Source of the DNA: Geobacillus subterraneus
GTDB lineage: Bacteria > Bacillota > Bacilli > Bacillales > Anoxybacillaceae
Length of the DNA stretch: 64,000 nucleotides
Direction: 5' to 3'
NCBI RefSeq assembly: GCF_001618685.1
Contig: NZ_CP014342.1
Location: forward strand, 930,001 to 994,000
Part shown: piece after piece, positions 62,561 to 64,000 of the stretch
Position numbering within the stretch: position 1 is the first letter of the stretch
Layout of the letters: each line of letters opens with the position of its first letter
Notes under the pieces: model-generated
Database searches by the model: none
The model's input: the letters and a program-made list of their open reading frames with translations, nothing else
What the model was told of the DNA's origin: nothing
Made by a program: the position numbers and the translations under genes

Positions 62561-63144
62561 GGGTGGATTTTTATTCGGTGGCTAAAGGAGCGGTAAAAAG
62601 CATATTGACTCCTTTGTACCGCATTCAAGTCACAGGGCTTGAGCAATTTCCAAAAGAAGGCGCGGTGCTTCTTTGCGCCAACCATATCAGCAACTTAGAT
62701 CCGCCGGTCGTCGGCATTACGGCGCCGCGGCCGGTCCGGTTTATGGCGAAAGAAGAATTGTTTCGCACCCCGGTGGTGAAAACGCTCGTCAAAAACTTGC
62801 GCGCGTTTCCAGTGAAGCGCGGCATGAACGACCGCCAAGCGCTGCGCACAGGGCTTGAGGTGCTGAAACAAGGCGAAGTGCTCGGCATTTTTCCCGAAGG
62901 GACGCGCAGCAAGGACGGCCGGCTGAAACGGGCGCTGCCCGGCGTCGGTTTTTTCGCCTTGCGCACTGATGCGGCTGTCGTCCCGTGCGCCATTATCGGC
63001 CCATATCGGCCGTTTGTGCCGCTCAACGTCGTCTACGGGGCGCCGATTGATATGGCGCCGCTGCGTGAGCGGAAGGCCAGCCCGGAAGAAGCGGCCGATT
63101 GCATTATGGAGCATATTCGCCGCCTGCTTGAGCAGCATCAGTAA
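62557..63144 (+). CDS. plsC: 1-acyl-glycerol-3-phosphate acyltransferase
   Basis: 195 residues. Adds the second acyl chain to make phosphatidic acid at the membrane. Motifs: [10 protein letters not shown] (HxxxxD; NHISNLD), [16 protein letters not shown] (FPEGTRS) and VVPCAIIG (VxPxx). One N-terminal hydrophobic patch. Start ATG 62557 after AAAGGATT inside the cmk end. Confidence 0.93.
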   Translation: MRVDFYSVAKGAVKSILTPLYRIQVTGLEQFPKEGAVLLCANHISNLDPPVVGITAPRPVRFMAKEELFRTPVVKTLVKNLRAFPVKRGMNDRQALRTGLEVLKQGEVLGIFPEGTRSKDGRLKRALPGVGFFALRTDAAVVPCAIIGPYRPFVPLNVVYGAPIDMAPLRERKASPEEAADCIMEHIRRLLEQHQ

Positions 63145-63174
63145 GCATTATAGTACATGTTGATTGAGAAAATA

Positions 63175-63183
63175 TGGTATACT
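63175..63183 (+). promoter_or_regulatory. Extended -10 promoter of the S1-like gene
   Basis: TGGTATACT about 100 nt before the start. The leader that follows is GC-rich with a CCTCG/CGAGG hairpin and four T residues, perhaps regulatory. Confidence 0.6.
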
Positions 63184-63283
63184 AATTAGAAAAGCGTCCT
63201 TATTTTTGCCGACAGCCGGCCGCGGCCTCGGCGCGAGGCGCGCTTTTGCAGGATCGTCAGTCGATGAAGGAGGGGTTTTTACG

Positions 63284-64000
63284 ATGACAGAAGAGATGAA
63301 TGTGCAAGTGAATGTGTATGAGGTGGGCGACATCGTCCGCGGCAAAGTGGTGAAGCTCGAAGACAAGCAAGTGCTTGTTGAGGTGGAAAACAGCAAGCAA
63401 AGCGGCATCATTCCGATCAGCGAGCTGTCCAACTTGCATATCGAGAAGCCGAGCGATGCGGTCGCCGTCGGCGATGAAGTGACGGCCAAAGTGAAAAAAG
63501 TGGAAGAAGGCAAAGACGGGGAAGAAGGGCTGCTCATTTTATCAAAAAAAGCCGTCGACGCCGAGCAGGCATGGGAGGAGCTTGAGCGCAAGTTCGCAAG
63601 CGGCGAAACGTTTGAAACGGTCATTAAAGACATCGTCAAAGGCGGGCTTGTCGCCGATGTCGGCGTGCGTGGCTTTATCCCGGCCTCGCTTGTCGAACCG
63701 CATTATGTCGAGGATTTTTCCGACTACAAAGGAAAAACGCTCGCTGTCAAAGTCGTTGAACTCGACCGCGAGAAAAACCGCGTCATCTTATCGCACCGGG
63801 CGGTCGTTGAGGAAGAGCAAGAGCGCCAGCAAAAAGAACTGCTTTCCCGTCTTGAGCCGGGGCAAGTGCTGGATGGCGTCGTCCGCCGCATTGCCGATTT
63901 CGGCGTCTTTGTCGATGTCGGCGGGTTTGACGGACTCGTACATATTTCCCAGCTTTCTCATACGCGTGTCGCCCATCCGTCCGAGGCGGTGAAAGAAGGC
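63284..64000 (+). CDS. rpsA: S1-type ribosomal protein (YpfD), 3' end outside window
   Basis: 239 residues are visible and the frame is open to the last base. At least three S1 RNA-binding repeats begin: VGDIVRGKVVKLEDKQVLVEVEN, ETFETVIKDIVKGGLVADVGVRGFIPASLVE, and GQVLDGVVRRIADFGVFVDVGGFDGLVHISQLS. Matches Bacillus YpfD, a 30S protein S1 homologue that may not be essential. ATG 63284 after AAGGAGGGG. Confidence 0.95.
   Translation, partial: MTEEMNVQVNVYEVGDIVRGKVVKLEDKQVLVEVENSKQSGIIPISELSNLHIEKPSDAVAVGDEVTAKVKKVEEGKDGEEGLLILSKKAVDAEQAWEELERKFASGETFETVIKDIVKGGLVADVGVRGFIPASLVEPHYVEDFSDYKGKTLAVKVVELDREKNRVILSHRAVVEEEQERQQKELLSRLEPGQVLDGVVRRIADFGVFVDVGGFDGLVHISQLSHTRVAHPSEAVKEG

Overview
The window looks like a chromosomal segment of a thermophilic, endospore-forming Bacillaceae, most likely Geobacillus or a close relative. 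The reasons are GC-rich Bacillus-type coding with strong AGGAGG ribosome binding sites, sporulation and germination genes (dacB-spmAB, cotJABC, sleB-ypeB), a family I pyrophosphatase and a 4Fe-4S ferredoxin of the Geobacillus type. Gene order follows the B. subtilis lysA to rpsA-like (ypfD) backbone.

Layout. 1-3.5 kb: the 3' part of lysA, ypuA, a membrane protein, ppiB and an unlisted 42-codon membrane ORF. 3.5-7.8 kb: FMN riboswitch and ribD-ribE-ribAB-ribH-ribT. 7.8-10.7 kb: ypuF, scpA, scpB and a small unknown gene. 10.8-13.1 kb: a DUF2935 protein and a superoxide dismutase with a duplicated N-terminal domain. 13.3-16.6 kb: dacB-spmA-spmB behind a near-perfect sigma-E promoter, then rluB. 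16.7-22.8 kb: resABC (cytochrome c maturation) and resDE (two-component system).

22.8-38.5 kb is an accessory block lying between resE and sigX, which are neighbours in B. subtilis. It begins with nagA-nagB-nagR and a destroyed PTS gene, nagP. nagP is broken by a TnpB-only IS605/IS1341-type element, has lost its middle, and is cut off downstream by a second, degenerate element with 12-bp terminal inverted repeats. After a Nudix gene comes a cobalamin riboswitch and an eleven-gene, translationally coupled corrinoid salvage operon: btuF, btuC, a btuD-cbiZ fusion, cbiB, cobD, cobU, cobS, cobC, a cobU-like gene, pduO, cblT and cblS. Together these could import corrinoids, strip the side chain to cobyric acid, rebuild the nucleotide loop from aminopropanol phosphate and salvaged alpha-ribazole, and adenosylate cobalt. 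No corrin-ring synthesis gene is visible.

38.6-52.3 kb returns to the backbone: sigX-rsiX, a PHP phosphatase, serA, ppa, fer, ypbB-recQ-ypbD-ypbE-ypbF, the cotJ operon, ypbG and mecB. 52.4-64 kb: gudB, ypdA, ansA, prsW, sleB-ypeB, then ypfA (a PilZ c-di-GMP receptor). ypfA is interrupted by a complete 1.77-kb IS110-family element whose edges can be placed to the base. ypfB, cmk, plsC and the 5' part of an S1-type ribosomal protein gene close the window.

The most interesting material is in the two RNA-guided-type mobile elements. The TnpB element has left a deletion whose two borders both fit TTTAT target sites. The IS110 element has a 384-bp non-coding end holding a 73-nt hairpin, a candidate guide (seek/bridge) RNA. 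A CobU-like paralogue with an altered P-loop and two unlisted small membrane ORFs also deserve attention. No tRNA, rRNA or CRISPR array was seen.
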